64,000 bases of DNA from Gnetum montanum (taxonomy: Eukaryota; Streptophyta; Gnetopsida; Gnetales; Gnetaceae): the NCBI GenBank assembly GCA_015680685.1, contig MNCI01035250.1, positions 120,772 to 184,771 on the forward strand, in the 5' to 3' direction. The notes beneath the pieces were generated by a model, which ran no database searches, was not told the DNA's origin, and saw only the letters and a program-made list of their open reading frames with translations. Position 1 is the first letter of the stretch, and every line of letters starts with the position of its first letter. The position numbers and the translations under genes were made by a program. Below are positions 1-11,545 of this stretch, piece by piece.

Positions 1-1359
1 AAATACAATACTAGTCCAAGTGGAAATACAGCGAACTGCTACCTAAGGATAACTGTTTGGGTGCCACAACTAGTCCATCTACAGAGTTTGACCGGATCGC
101 ACGTGAGAATACTCATGTTTGTATGGTTGAGTGTAGGGGTACCTCCACACTCATCAATATGCAATATCAAAACATGAGTACTTGGGAACAAATCAATTTT
201 CCTTTGTGTCTAAATGGTGTATCAACCTTGATTGCCTAGATCTTGAGCGTGAGAGTCTCCTAGACCACATAGCCTCAATAGAGAAACCTCTAGAATGGCC
301 TGAAAACCTAGTTAAAACCCTTGACTTAGAAGTGGGAACATAACTGAAGACTCTCTAGTTGAGGTTCATATCACAACACATAGTGGTGAGAAGAAAACCC
401 TTAAACTAAGTTCCTTACTAAAGCCTCAATATGCCCAAGACATAACCAAAGTCTTACAAAGCAACATTAAGACATTTGCTTAGTCATATGAAGATATGTT
501 GGGCTTAGATCCACATTTAGTCTAGCACAACAACATACTATATTCTAGCATTAAACCAGTTAAGCAACAAGTGCACAAGATTATACCTAATTTTTCCTTA
601 GAAGTTCATGATGAAATCTCAAAGCTTTACTAAGCAAGTTTCATTAGGGTTGTCAATTACATAGAATGGGTGTTTAACATAGTGATAGGCCTTAATAAAA
701 ATGGGATTATCCATATTTTCATCAATATTTGAGACCTAAATAAAGCAACCATCAAGGATGACCTTCCTTTGCCTAGTATTAATTAACTTATCAATACTAC
801 AACGAAACATTCATTGCTATCCTTCATGGATGGATTCTTGGGATATAACCAAATTAGGATCAACCTAGATCATCAAGTTAGCATGACCTTTATGACCCCA
901 TGGGGTACTTTATCATACTATGATGTCCTTTAGCCTTAAAAATGCTAGAGTGACATACCACAGAGCCATGACCTATATCTTCAGTGATTACATGTTAGGT
1001 TTGCTTAATGATTATGTAGATGACATAGTTGTGAAGTCTAAGATAGCCAATGACCATGAAAATGACCTAGATCTTATGATTAAATGATGCCTCAAATACA
1101 AGATTAGGCTCAATCCTAAGAAGTGTCTCTTCAATGTTAAGACCAGAAAGATGCTTAGCTTTGTAGTCTCTAAAGCAGGGATACACATAGATCCTGATAA
1201 GCTTAAGGCCATGTCCAAATTGGTAGCACCCACAAACCTTAAGGAGCTTCAAGGATTACAAGGTAGATTAAAATATTTTCATAGGTTTATCACTAGGCTT
1301 ACAAATAAGTTATAATTTATGTAACACTTACTTAAGAAAGTACTTTACTATGAGTGGAT
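1..1359 (+). pseudogene. Element H pol, protease-RT linker and reverse transcriptase (decayed)
   Basis: Plus-strand translation gives the linker that precedes RT in Tat-type Ty3/Gypsy elements (a stretch with EDSLVEV and KTLKLSSLL near 340-420) and then RT with DLNKATIKDD (about 735-765), FMDGFLGYNQIRI (about 825-865) and a region matching the catalytic-loop segment near 1010-1030. Many in-frame stops and frame changes show it is dead. Most stops look like C-to-T or G-to-A changes of Gln, Arg or Trp codons. The upstream gag, protease and 5' LTR of H lie outside the window. The frame runs into the solo LTR at 1360 and resumes at 3202 without loss when that LTR and one target copy are removed. 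Confidence 0.85.
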
Positions 1360-1991
1360 TGTGACATCTGAAAACGTCGATCACTGGAACACCGAGAGGT
1401 CCACAGGCACATAGCCTAACCCTGAATCTATGTGAGAATCATGCTATGGAAATGGAAATGAGGTGCCCTAAATAGTCTAGTCGATTGGATAGGGACTTAT
1501 GTGGTGTAAAAAAAATTGTTTGTAAAGGGATTTATGGAGCATTATGCATGGGAGTCGAGACAACAAGCAAGAGCATAGCATAGAGTCTTGGCCCAAAAAA
1601 TAATGACTTAAGCATGCAAATGCATATTGACAATGGAGAAATGCAAGAGTTTGGGAGTAGAGAAATGCACTGCCCCAAAATTAGGGAGCGTAACTTTTGC
1701 TTGAACAAGATATGAAAATGGCACGTGGAATCATACAAGCATAGCAGTAGTGTAGTGGTGTAGTCACAATCTCTAGGACATCAAGGACGTGGAGTTGGCA
1801 ACTACAAGGGAGGCTAGACTTGCTAGGTTGGCTATTGTCACGCTCTATGAGTGCAATGGTATACTACATCGCGATACTTGCCAAGGTGTGAAGCTTGAGT
1901 GCTCAAGTGTGGGAGTAGCAGAGATGCTAGAAATGCTCAAATGCTCAATGCTCTTCTAATTTTCCAACCCCTAAAGTGTTGCACATCAAGG

Positions 1992-1999
1992 TATTTATA
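1992..1999 (-). promoter_or_regulatory. TATA box of the solo LTR (TATAAATA on minus strand)
   Basis: The plus strand reads TATTTATAGGGCTAGG. The same TATA box with the same flank occurs in both LTRs of element B, which fixes the orientation of this LTR family. Confidence 0.7.
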
Positions 2000-2429
2000 G
2001 GGCTAGGTTTGGCATGAAACATAGATCAGACACCATGTAGCTTGGGTGCCACATGGCATGGGCATAGATAGGTCATGCTAACATGTTACACTCTTTGTAA
2101 CAAAGTGTCATGCTTTACAGGATAGGAACAGGAATCCAGAGACTACTGAATGTAACTACACTACCCAAACTACATGTGCCAGAGCCTGAGAGATCACCAT
2201 GTACCTACAAATAATTCCAAAATAGTGCAACTTGGAGACTACACTCCGAAACTATGTCTTCCCCCTCTTTTGAGTAGGTTCAAGCATAGGGACAATTTCA
2301 AGGATCAATGGGGATGCAAAAGAAATTCAAACTACTAATCTTGGCCACCAGAGCGACATTGAAGCTAAGATGAAGGTTGATGCTGAGTTTTGGAGGCTTT
2401 CAGAGGCTTTTGGAGGCATTTTCTATGTG

Positions 2430-3115
2430 CCAAGCTGGCTATGCTACACAACATAGTAGAGCATAGCAATAACACTTAGTGAAATTTTGCAAATTTTAAC
2501 TTGCTACACCTATTATGCTAGCTACGCTACATAGCGTAGTAGAGCGTAGCATGAATACTTTGATCAATTTTGATGAAATTTGCAATGTTTCTTCATAGCA
2601 CACTAACCATGCTCTGGGGTGTAGCAGGACAAGCAGCCTTAGAAGTCAGAAAATTACTAAACACATCTTCCATGTCAAGCTAGCTTGATAGATCCTTGTC
2701 CAACACTTAGGCAAAATTAGGCCCTGAAACCTATGTCAAGCTTGCTATGTTGTGCAGCATAGCAAAGCGTGATAGCCCAAGAGAGAGAAAATTTACCAAA
2801 CTATTTTTTTCATCCTAAGAACTTTTGAGAAACTCTAGCCTAGTACTTCGATGAACTAGCAACTGGAACATGTGTCAATTTGGGTACGTTGGAGAGCATA
2901 GCAAGCTTGACAGCTCAAGAAATAGAAAATTTTCCAAACTATTTGGACCATCCCAAGCAACCCTTGACCACTTCTAGCTTGACACTTATGCAGACTAGCC
3001 ATGGAAGTGTGTGCCACACTGGCCATGCTAGGGAGCGTAGCAGGTAGACTTAGAAACATTTTGCAAAAAATAGGACTTGAGGTATGTTACGCTGTCTATA
3101 CTGCAAAGCGTAACA
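2430..3115. repeat. Degenerate GCTATGCT / AGCATAGC motif array in U3 of the solo LTR
   Basis: Short inverted units such as GCTATGCT, AGCATAGC and TACGCTAC recur about every 50-150 bp through this U3 half. Neighbouring units can pair with each other. Comparable arrays, with a different core word, occupy U3 of the C, G and B LTRs. Confidence 0.55.
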
Positions 3116-3201
3116 CCAAACTTAGAAAACTTTTGCCCAAGTTTTGACACTTAGAAAAATCTGCCATTAAACTGTAGGAGCCCGAAATTGGCGGTGTTTC
3201 A

Positions 3202-4172
3202 TGGATGGCTCAATGCCAAGAGGCCTTTGAAAATCTTAAGTAAGAGTTGACACAACTACTGGCAGTCTATCCTCCACAAGAGGGTAAACCATTCTACATT
3301 TATTGTGCCATCTCTGATACATCTATTGCCTCTCTACTTTATCAAAAATGTGATGATGGGGTAGAAATGCCTATATACTACCTTATCCATGCATTAGTAG
3401 CCCATGAGACCTAATATACTGAGGTGAAGAAGTATTGTCTAGAACTAGTCTTCTCTTTGAAGATATGGAGACACTACCTCTTCAAAAGCCAAGTCAATGT
3501 CATTTACAAGGATAACATACTTAGAGCCATAACAACCAACATCTATGAAAGTAGCCACATAGCCCAATGAATATCTATAACCATAGAATTTGACCTTCAT
3601 TACATCTCTCAATCCTCAAAAAATGTTCAAGCTATAGTTGTACAACTCACAGCTTCACCTATTGATGACCAAGTAGCCATAGACCTGAATTCCATAATGA
3701 ATACATTAACATAGTTAGCCAAGTTCCTAAGGATTATGCAGTAATCATTAACATTAATGGAGCTTTAACAACTTGCAGGGCTAGTGATGCTACCATCGTA
3801 ACATTCCCATCAGGTGAAATCCAACCCTTTACCTAATGTTTTGGATTCCCATGTACCAACAACATTACAAAATATGAAGGTTTGATCAAAGGGATGATGG
3901 TAGCTTGTGACCTAAGAATTAGATGTCTAGCCATCAAAGGCAATTCACAACTCATGTTTAACCAAGTAACCAAAGTCTATACATGCAAAGCTAAGCATTT
4001 ACAACCTTACTATGACCTAGAAAAGAAACTATTACAATAATTCATAGATGTTGATATCCAACACATACCCCAAAATGAAAATTCCATAGCTGATGCAATT
4101 GCAACATTGGCCCTTAGTGTGACATCAAATATGTTTAGCAAGTTGTCCACCTTAATTGTGGACTACACTACT
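3202..4172 (+). pseudogene. Element H RNase H and second (archaeal-like) RNase H
   Basis: From 3202 the frame encodes the Ty3 RNase H (FENLK; KPFYIYCAISD near 3285-3320; FSLKIWRHYLF near 3455-3485). It then continues into a second RNase H-like domain (IININGA near 3750; CTNNITKYEGLIKG near 3850-3895; QNENSIADAIATLAL near 4070-4115). Two consecutive RNase H domains are the hallmark described for the Tat lineage of plant Ty3/Gypsy elements. In the second domain the first catalytic Asp position reads Asn (NINGA where B has FDGAS). It is interrupted at 4172 by element B and resumes at 23231. Confidence 0.85.
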
Positions 4173-5808
4173 TGTACTGACCTAAATTTTTGGTGTAAGG
4201 CTGGAAGGAAAAAAACACCAAAAGATCATCGGGAAGGCATAGCTGACCCTGCCCTCGCTTCAAGGCAAGCTAGAAAAGGGAACGAAGGTAGAGTGCCTTG
4301 GATGATCTGCACACAAATCAACCAAGGAATTCCCTGAGCGTAAACTATGGCTTGCACTGGGGTTATCATAACTGATGTCTTAAAACATGAACAGTGCTCA
4401 TAAAATGTAAAAAGGATTCTAAACAGAATATAAGCAAAATGTAAACAGAACATAAACTGAATGTAGTAAGAAAAATGTAAATAGAACGTAAACTAAATAT
4501 AAAATAGAGTAAATGAAAATAATGGTTGGTTGGCAAAACAAACTGAATTGTATTGCTTAGAAAAGATGTGCACCGGTCAAAGCGTAGTTGCACGTGTGGA
4601 TGGTAGGTCAAACGCCTAGCCCCAGGGTGATGTGACGTGATGATGTGATGATGTGATGTGATGTATGTGAGAAGTGCTTGGATGCCAGGAGTCAAGTGTG
4701 CCGAGCATCCAAGGATTTCTAGTTTTCTGTATGTTCTCAGAATTGCCAATGTCTCCAATTGCCAACCCCAGTTCATGTGAATTGATAGGGTATTTATAGG
4801 GCTGGGCCAGGCTCGGGTGCAAAATTCTAGAATGGAATCAACGGTTGGGATTTAACAAGAAAACAGATCAAGTGACATGTGTCTAATGGACAGCCGTGTG
4901 TGATTTGGTCATGTGCTAGCAAGCTACATTCTTGACCAAGTACATTGCATTTTACAACTCGTGGGTTACTCAAGCCCATAGGAGTACATACAATTTGGAC
5001 TATGAGGGCTCGACATGCCCACAAATGAAGAAAATTTACAAAGAAAATCAAAGTGATTAACTTCATCTCACTTGAAACTTCTTAGTCCTGAATCAACTAC
5101 TGCAGGATGCCGGTTCGAGGGGTTTCGTGGCTACTTGAGGTGGTTCTGCTCTGCCAGAGCTTCCAGCGTGAATGGATGTGAGCTTCAGCATGTGTTCCAT
5201 CGTGTTCACACTGCACTCACGCTCAACATGATCTCCAGCATGTTTTCTTCAGCGTCCAGCATGTGTACGTTGTAGTGTGTGTATGCTGCACTCACACTTA
5301 GCGTTACCTTTAGCATGAGCAAGAGAAACTGACATGCTTTACTCCAAATCCTGAATTTTAAAGCCTTGTTTCTAAGTGTAAGTGCAACTATTGCCTGATT
5401 TTGTCTAAGAGTGACCTGAAATCTAAAATTTGAGCTCGAATGTGTCTAGTTTGGAGCATTTTGGGGGATTAAGCTGGAGGTCATGTTGCAGCATGACCAC
5501 AGTGTGACCTGCAAAAACTTGAGATTTTGAAGTGAAACTAGAATTTTCTAGAGGCTGGGGCTAGAGGTTGTCAATGGTGAACCCTGAAGATTGATTTTCT
5601 CCTTTGAAAATATGATTGTTTTGACTTGATTTGGAGGCTTTGAGAGTTGGTCACGCTGGGGACAAGCTAGTTTTGATAGCGTGAGCAACCTACTTTGGGC
5701 AAGCTAGGTGTGAGCTCCATGCCTTAGCCAAATTTTGCCTCTGGAATGCCAGGGAGGGCTTGGGTTATCCTCATTTCAAAGTGATGGGCCGAAATTAGTG
5801 GTGTTTGA
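4173..5808 (-). repeat. Element B 3' LTR (left copy)
   Basis: A 1636-bp LTR beginning TGTACTGACC. The inner end reads GGTGTTTGA where the sister LTR has GGTGTTTCA, one point change in the terminal CA. It aligns along its length with 21556-23230 but lacks a 37-bp tandem duplication present there. It carries a minus-strand TATA box and GTGAC/CATGAC motif repeats in the U3 half (about 5160-5700). Confidence 0.92.
4791..4798 (-). promoter_or_regulatory. TATA box, element B 3' LTR
   Basis: TATAAATA on the minus strand (plus strand TATTTATAGGG), in the same place as in the partner LTR. Confidence 0.7.
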
Positions 5809-5862
5809 TTAGCCTCTCTTTGTTGATGTCTGCAGGAATCCACCTAAGAGACATTGACAAAG
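5809..5862 (-). promoter_or_regulatory. Polypurine tract and adjacent hairpin of element B
   Basis: Just inside the 3' LTR the minus strand reads AACAAAGAGAGGCTAA, the expected plus-strand-synthesis primer. Directly before it, arms CTTTGTTGATGTCT (5818-5831) and AGACATTGACAAAG (5849-5862) can pair with two mismatches around a 17-base loop. The same hairpin-then-tract arrangement is found in H, C and G. Confidence 0.75.
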
Positions 5863-6990
5863 AAGTGCAAAACACCATGAGTAACCAAGTACCAAGCATT
5901 GTCCATCGGCCCTTGGCTAGATGTCATCGCACCATGTCTAAAAGTACATGGGATCAGGGAAATGTAGTTTGAGATGCAAGGGGAGGGGATTGGTTGTAAC
6001 CAGGGGAAGCCAGGAGTTGTTCAAGGGTGATAATTTCTATTGGAATTGTGGGAGAGGAATGCTCTCATGTGAACAAGTTATGTCATTGGTCCTTGTCAAT
6101 AGCCGATTTTTAGCAGACTTGGAGCCAAGACATAAGAGGTGCATTCTTTAGAGAAATGGGACTCTTATAGAGTGTTTATAGGGCCCATTCTAAACAGCCA
6201 AAGCCACGCGATGATGTATAACATGGTGTCTTTGAGACACAAGTGTAGCTATTTTTCAACACAATTGCCTTCTTTCCTGAAGCTTATATGAGAATAGCCA
6301 ATAGTCTAAGGTTTATGATGTCAACGGGATCATGAAGACATTTTCCGTGCATTTTCCTCTTTGACCTTTTTGTTCTTTTTCTTTTTGTTCGTTTCTTCTT
6401 TTCTTTTGTTTTTACTTTATTTTGTCTTTTCTTTTTCTTTTATTTTTATTTTTCTCTTTGGTATTTTTGAAAGAGCTTGCTTTTTTGTGCCATGCTCGTG
6501 TTTGAGCATTTACATTTTTTCATCATGCATTGTGTTCTGTGTTTTGCATCGCAACTGCTTGGAGAGTCACAATATGAAACAGTGTATCAAGAGAATGTAT
6601 CCAGGGGTGTAATTGAATAGGATAATTGGGACATGATAGGAAAATAGGGGATGTATCAGGAGTTGGGAATGTACTTATGAATGGATTGATTAACCCAGTT
6701 ACATGCATTAGGAAGAATGTGATACCTTGTCATCACGATGAAGTGCATCTATGCACAAATGCCTCAGGAGTGTCATCCTGCAAACGCAACTCCAAGAAGA
6801 CAAGAAAAATACAAATGAAACGATTAGCTAAGCATTTTAAACAAGAAGATGGAGTCATCACGTGCAATTTTCAAAGTAAACAAAATTATGAATAGCATCA
6901 ACTTCATTAGGATCCATGAGACAAATCATGCGGCAAGTCTTTGTGGAACATGTATAGCCAATTATAGCAACACATCTTTTCACATCGATG
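5863..6990. other. Element B 3' untranslated region, no gene seen
   Basis: Non-coding stretch between the polypurine-tract hairpin and the repeat array after pol. It holds a 110-base T-rich run (6361-6470; A-rich in the sense of the element). Element G has a similar T-rich run at 62596-62655. Short ORFs here have no family resemblance. Confidence 0.6.
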
Positions 6991-7417
6991 ATGTTGCCAG
7001 TTTATAGTCTTAGTGGACTGTTGAGAGTTAGCTTCACATCGTAACCCCTTGGACAGCGCCAGTTTAGCGTCGTAGTGGATAGTGCATTGCTAGTTTATAG
7101 TCGTAGTAGACTGTAAAGAGGCAAACCAGTTTATAGTCTTAGTGGACTCTGGCTGCTAGTTTTATGTCATGGTGGACAGATGTGGTAGTTTAGTGTCATA
7201 CCGGACGGAGCCCTATGGTGTTAGTTTATCGTCATGACTCCAGGACTGTCTGTGGTATCAGTTTTAAGTCATGATGCCAAGAAGATTCTATGGTATCAAT
7301 TTTAAGTCATGATGTCAGGACTACTCTATGGTATCAATTTTAAGTCATGATGCCAAGACTATTCTATGGTATCAGTTTTAAGTCATAATTCCAGGACTAT
7401 GATGTACCTCAAGTTTA
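6991..7417 (-). repeat. Minisatellite array after the pol stop of element B
   Basis: About a dozen degenerate units containing AGTTT(A/T)A(A/G)GTC(A/T)T(A/G)(A/G)TGG, spaced about 35-50 bp. The last four (7258-7390) are the most alike and contain ATGGTATCA then TTTTAAGTCATGATGCCA. The array starts right where the pol reading frame stops (7418). A similar unit type follows the gag-pro stop (17290-17640), with relatives in C (37430-37890) and H (24540-24690). Tandem repeats in the 3' region of Tat/Ogre elements are known; a second array after gag-pro is less usual. Confidence 0.7.
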
Positions 7418-8754
7418 TCAGACATAGTACCATTTCAGGTACAAGTGATTTGTAGCATTAGCAAACTTATTCCCATTCATATCAGCAAGTTTGAATGCTC
7501 CATTATTGTACACCTTGGTGACTAAGTAAGGTCCTTCCCAGTTGGCTGAGAATTTTTCTAAGTATTCACGTATAGCTTTAAGGACTAAGTCTCCTCTTTG
7601 ATCAGGCGCTTGTACAGATCGTGTTTGTGTCGTTGCCGCTATTTTTTCTAGTACCATTCGATTTGATCAAGTGTTTGCACACATTCCTCCTCTACCGAAT
7701 CAAGGTCAGCGATGCACAGTTCATTGTTTTTACTTTCATCGAGGAGGCTGGAGAGAGCTATCTGTAATTAGGGAACCTACAATTCTAAAGGTAAAATAGC
7801 TTCAGATCCATACACAAGACTATATGGAGTTTTACCTGTGAATGTTTGATGTGTCATTCTGTAAGCCCACAATGCGTAGACTAATTGTTCGTGCCATTGT
7901 TTCTTGCTTTGATTTAGCATCTTTTTGAGCACCATGATGACAGTTTTGTTTGTAGCCTCCGCTTGACCATTGCTATGTGGGTAGTAAGGTGATGAAAATG
8001 CATGTTTAATGCCTAGGCTTTCACAGAAGCTTTTAGTATTTGCACTGCTGAATTGTGGCCCATTGTTGGTAACAATGATCATTGGAATGCCAAAACGGGT
8101 CACGATATTTTCTATTATGAAGGTGCAAATGTGTTTTGAGGTGGTCTTCCTAAGGGGAATAGCTTCTATCCATTTTTTGAAATATTTAGTCGCAGTGATA
8201 ATAAAGCTATGTCCTACTGAAGATGATGGCATTATCGGTCCAATTAAGTCTAAACCCCATTTTTGGAATGGCCATGTGATTTGTGTTGTATGCAATTCAT
8301 TAGGTGGCATGTGTATTACATTACCATGCTTTTGGCAAATGTCATACGTTCTGACCTTGGAGATGCAATCGTACTTCATCTATGGCCAATAGTAACCTAA
8401 ACACCTAATCTTTGTTGCCATTGCTTTAAGTGCTATGTGTCCTCCACAAAGTCCTTCATGGATTTGTTCTATGATTGTTTGACCATCAACGCTACTAACG
8501 CACATTAGCAGAATTCCTTTGTAGGATTTACGACACAAGGTGTCTCCTATTAACGCATATTGTTGGGCATGTTTCCGCACAGCGTCCTTTTGAGCATTTG
8601 TCAAGTGTTGTGGAGGTTCGCTTCTTAGAAGGTACTCTTTTATGTCATCGTACCATTCTATTGCGTGTGTTGTACTAAGGAATGCTATAGGCATTTCTTC
8701 ATGCATGTTAATTATAGGTTCGGCACAACTTGTTATAAAACTAGGCAATGCGTG
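7418..8754 (-). pseudogene. Element B integrase
   Basis: Minus strand. A zinc-binding region with GLCGGHIALKAMATK (about 8410-8460) is followed by YDICQK, where one Cys of the HHCC finger is now Tyr. The catalytic core has D in WGLDLIGP (about 8240), then VTNNGPQF where the family has DNG (second catalytic Asp changed to Asn, about 8065), then E in NGQAEATNK (about 7950). The C-terminal part has ANWEGPYLVTKVY and ends MNGNKFANATNHLYLKWYYV, stop at 7418. A stop near 8390 separates the finger from the core. Integrase inserts the cDNA; this copy is inactive. Confidence 0.9.
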
Positions 8755-9640
8755 GAACATTTCGGGTGTCATGTTTAAGGCTAGCGTGGCAAGTGCATCA
8801 GCAATGGTGTTTTCACTTTTAGGGACATGTTGTAAATCCATTTCTGCTAGTTGTCTTAGCAGATGTTTAGTCAAATCACAATATGGTTGCAAATGGAGAG
8901 CCTTGCATGAGTAGACATCGGTGACTTGATTAATAACTAGCTATGAATCACCTCGAACTACAAGACATGAGATTCCTGAAGTTAATGCTACTTGAAGACC
9001 TCGAAGAAGACCTTCATACTTCGCCACATTGTTGGTGCAAGAAAAGGTTAATTAGTAGGTGAAGGGTTGGATTTCTTCATAGGGGTATGTTAAAATGGCC
9101 GCAGCACTTCCTCCTCGGGAGGTTGAGGCTCCATCGAAGTAGAGGATTGCCTCGTAGTTATCAGGTACGATGTCTACACTATTAACATTTTCATCTAGGA
9201 ATTTTGGGTTTATTGTCATTTCATTGTACGTCAGCGAGACAATTAGTTGCGTGACTATTGCTTGACCTTTTGTGGAAGATTGAACGACATAATGCAAGTC
9301 AAACTCTACGATCATCACTTTCCACCTAGCTAACCTATTCAACTCATAGATGTTATTAGTGATGGCACAGAGAACATTATCCTTGAAAATGATGTAAACC
9401 TTATTACGGAAGAGATAATGCCGCCATTTCTTTAAGGAGAAGATGAGGGCGAGGCATGATTTTTCTATGTCGTTGTATTGTTGTTCATAGGAGATTAATG
9501 CGTGGCTCAGGTAATATACAGGGATTTTCACTCCATCCTCACGTTTTTGACAAAGCATCGATGCAATGAAGGGATTGGAAATTGCAAGTTAGATGTAGAA
9601 AGGTTTATTACTTTATGGAGGATAAACTGTTGGTAGTTCA
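8755..9640 (-). pseudogene. Element B RNase H plus second RNase H (Tat signature)
   Basis: First domain (about 9150-9640): IPVYYLSHAL, LALIFSLKKWRHYLF, then a tether with YELNRLARWK. Second domain (about 8755-9150): ILYFDGASTSRGGS with the first catalytic Asp, CTNNVAKYEGLLRG with the catalytic Glu, VVRGDS, and HVPKSENTIADALATLAL near the end. A stop lies near 9050 and another near 8935. A second RNase H after the original one is described for plant Tat elements. H keeps the same pair at 3202-4172, supporting common lineage. Confidence 0.9.
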
Positions 9641-10891
9641 GCCAACTCTTGTTTTATGTTCTTGAACACTTCCTGGCATTGTTGAGTCCATTGGAAATGT
9701 ACATTCTTTCTTAATAGATGTTGCATGGGACTCAATTTATCCGTCAGCCTTTCGATAAAGCATCTGATGAATTACAATCTACCTTGGAGGCCATGTAGTT
9801 TAGTGAGGTTTCTTGGTGGTTGCATATTGGTTATTGCTTTAACCTTATCAGGATCTACCCGTATCCCTATTTTGGAGACTAGGAAACTGAGCATTTTGCC
9901 CGTTTTGACGCCAAAAACGCATTTCTTTTGGTTGAGTCTAAGGTCATATTTGAGACAACGTTTAAGTACTAAGTCCAGATCTTTTACATGTTGTTCAGTT
10001 GTTTTAGATTTAACTACAATATCGTCAACATAATCGTTGAGAAAATTAAGCATGTAATCACTAAATATGTATGTCATTGCTCGCTGATANCCCTAAAAAT
10101 CTATCCATGAAGGATAATAGCACATGCCCAACAGTCGTGTCAATAAGTTGATCAATGCTAGCTAACAGGAAATCATCTTTTATAGTGGCTACATTGAGAT
10201 CACGAAAGTCGATGCATATGTGTATACTACCGTTCTTCGTAGGAACTACAACAATGTTTGATGCCCAATTGGAATAATCGACTACTCAGATGAAACCAGC
10301 TTGGTAGATCTTTGTGATTTCAATGCAGACTACTAACACCACCTCGAGTCTAAATTTTTATGCTTTTTGTTTTACTAGTTTAATTTTTTCATCAAGGATA
10401 ATGTTGTGTTGGACGATTCGGGGATCTAATCCTGGCATGTCGGTATATGACCATGAAAACGTTTTTATGTTGTCTTTTAACACTTGGGTGATGTCACCTA
10501 TGAGTTGTGAGTCTAGTAAGGCACTTAATTTCAATGTTTTGGCTTTGCCATTGACTGTGGTAATGGGGATTTCAACCAGGGAATCTTTAGTGATATTGTT
10601 AACTTCTAGATCTAGAGTTTTAGCCACATTTTTAGGCCAGTCTGAGGTTTCTTGAGCTATCAAATTGGTATAGGTGGATGGGTTTAGATCCAAGGATTCT
10701 GGGTTGATCGCTCTTTCTACCTCCTCGTATGGTCCACTGAGAGACAATGTTGAGAGGATGTTCTTGGTGTTTATGGTGCTCACTCCTACCAATTTAAAAC
10801 AGGAGCGAAGTAAGAGACACCTTTTGGCAGGAGAATTAGAAAGTGTAAACGAACACAGGGTAATCAACAAAAATAGAAGACGCGGTGACAT
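9641..10891 (-). pseudogene. Element B protease-RT linker and reverse transcriptase with internal deletion
   Basis: From a start at 10891 the minus strand encodes the linker (TKDSLVEIPIT, KTLKLSALL, FSWSYTDMPGLDP) and then, after a stop near 10358, RT with SNWASNIVVVPTKNG, CIDFRDLNVATIKDD and SFMDRFLG. The next residues are YQRAMTYIFSDY and the catalytic NDYVDDIVVKSK (YVDD box intact). About 38 residues normally found between SFMDRFLG and YQRAM are absent, and the single N of the window (10090) lies at that junction. The reading frame starts beside an isolated array unit (10893-10925), so pol seems to have its own start after gag-pro. Confidence 0.88.
10090..10090. other. Undetermined base (N) at a deletion junction in RT
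   Basis: The only ambiguous base in the window lies exactly where about 115 bp of conserved RT is missing relative to H at about 845-960. It may mark an assembly join rather than a biological deletion. Confidence 0.6.
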
Positions 10892-10925
10892 AGTTGTGGC
10901 AGTTTAAGGCCATACTGGGCCACTT

Positions 10926-11405
10926 AATGTTGACTTACACTATTTTTAAATTTTAAATTTTGGCTTTTAAATTTTGAATTTTTGAGTGAACAATGAGATC
11001 ATGGGGATTTTAAAGTTCTATGAATTTATGCCCTTTCATAATTTTTATAAATGTTTATATATGTTTATTTGTTGATTTTTGATTTTTCAGCACTTTTCTC
11101 CTTTTTTCATAAGAAATTTTTGGGCCCCATTTTGGGGGTTGGAATGACAAAGAAAGCTAGGCCATCACCAAGAAAAGATGGTTTGAACAACAACATGTAA
11201 CCAAAGTAAAGAAGAGGAACTGAAATAAAAGGTCAAAAATTAAATAAATAAGATTAAATAATAGGGAGGGATAGAAAAGGGAATTTTGAAAAAGAAAGCC
11301 TCATTTCTATTAGTGTGAGTTGCTAGAAATTGGAAGAACAGCATGACCTTCCCAAAGTGCAACGTGAGCCAAGGCATTAGCATTAGCATCAGTGTCGGTG
11401 AGACC
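10926..11405 (+). promoter_or_regulatory. Probable promoter region of the antisense gene in element B
   Basis: AT-rich non-coding stretch upstream of the first plus-strand exon. TATA-like words occur at about 11043-11062 (TTTATAAATG, TTATATATG). An in-frame ATG also exists at 11343; I use 11406 because the basic, Lys-rich stretch starts there. No stronger core-promoter signal is visible. Confidence 0.35.
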
Positions 11406-11545
11406 ATGAAAGACAAGGGTAAGGGGAAGGCAACCAGGGGCAAGGAAAGGAAGCAAGTAGCCCTGGCATTCATGGAGAAGAGTGAAGAGCTCCTCCAACA
11501 TCTCCCCCAAGTTAGGATTCCGACGTGGAAGAAGGCCTTACATAG

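Larger units (their letters stand above)
1360..3201 (-). mobile_element. Solo LTR inside element H, 5-bp target duplication TGGAT
   Basis: The 1842-bp segment starts TGTGACATC and ends GGTGTTTCA. It is flanked by TGGAT at 1355-1359 and again at 3202-3206, a perfect target-site duplication. Removing it restores the H reading frame (YEW then MAQCQEAFE). Its end matches those of the LTRs of B, C and G, so it is a related but longer LTR subfamily. No internal region remains, as expected after LTR-LTR recombination. The TATA box reads on the minus strand, so U3 is the right part; that part carries many short GCTATGCT/AGCATAGC-type inverted units (about 2430-3115). Confidence 0.9.

Noticed and set aside
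6361-6612. 83-residue open frame rich in Phe, looking like a membrane protein
   Set aside because: Produced by the T-rich run in the 3' non-coding region of B; the equivalent run in G has no matching frame.
8009-8392. 127-residue plus-strand frame
   Set aside because: Exact opposite strand of the B integrase core, which has clear family motifs.
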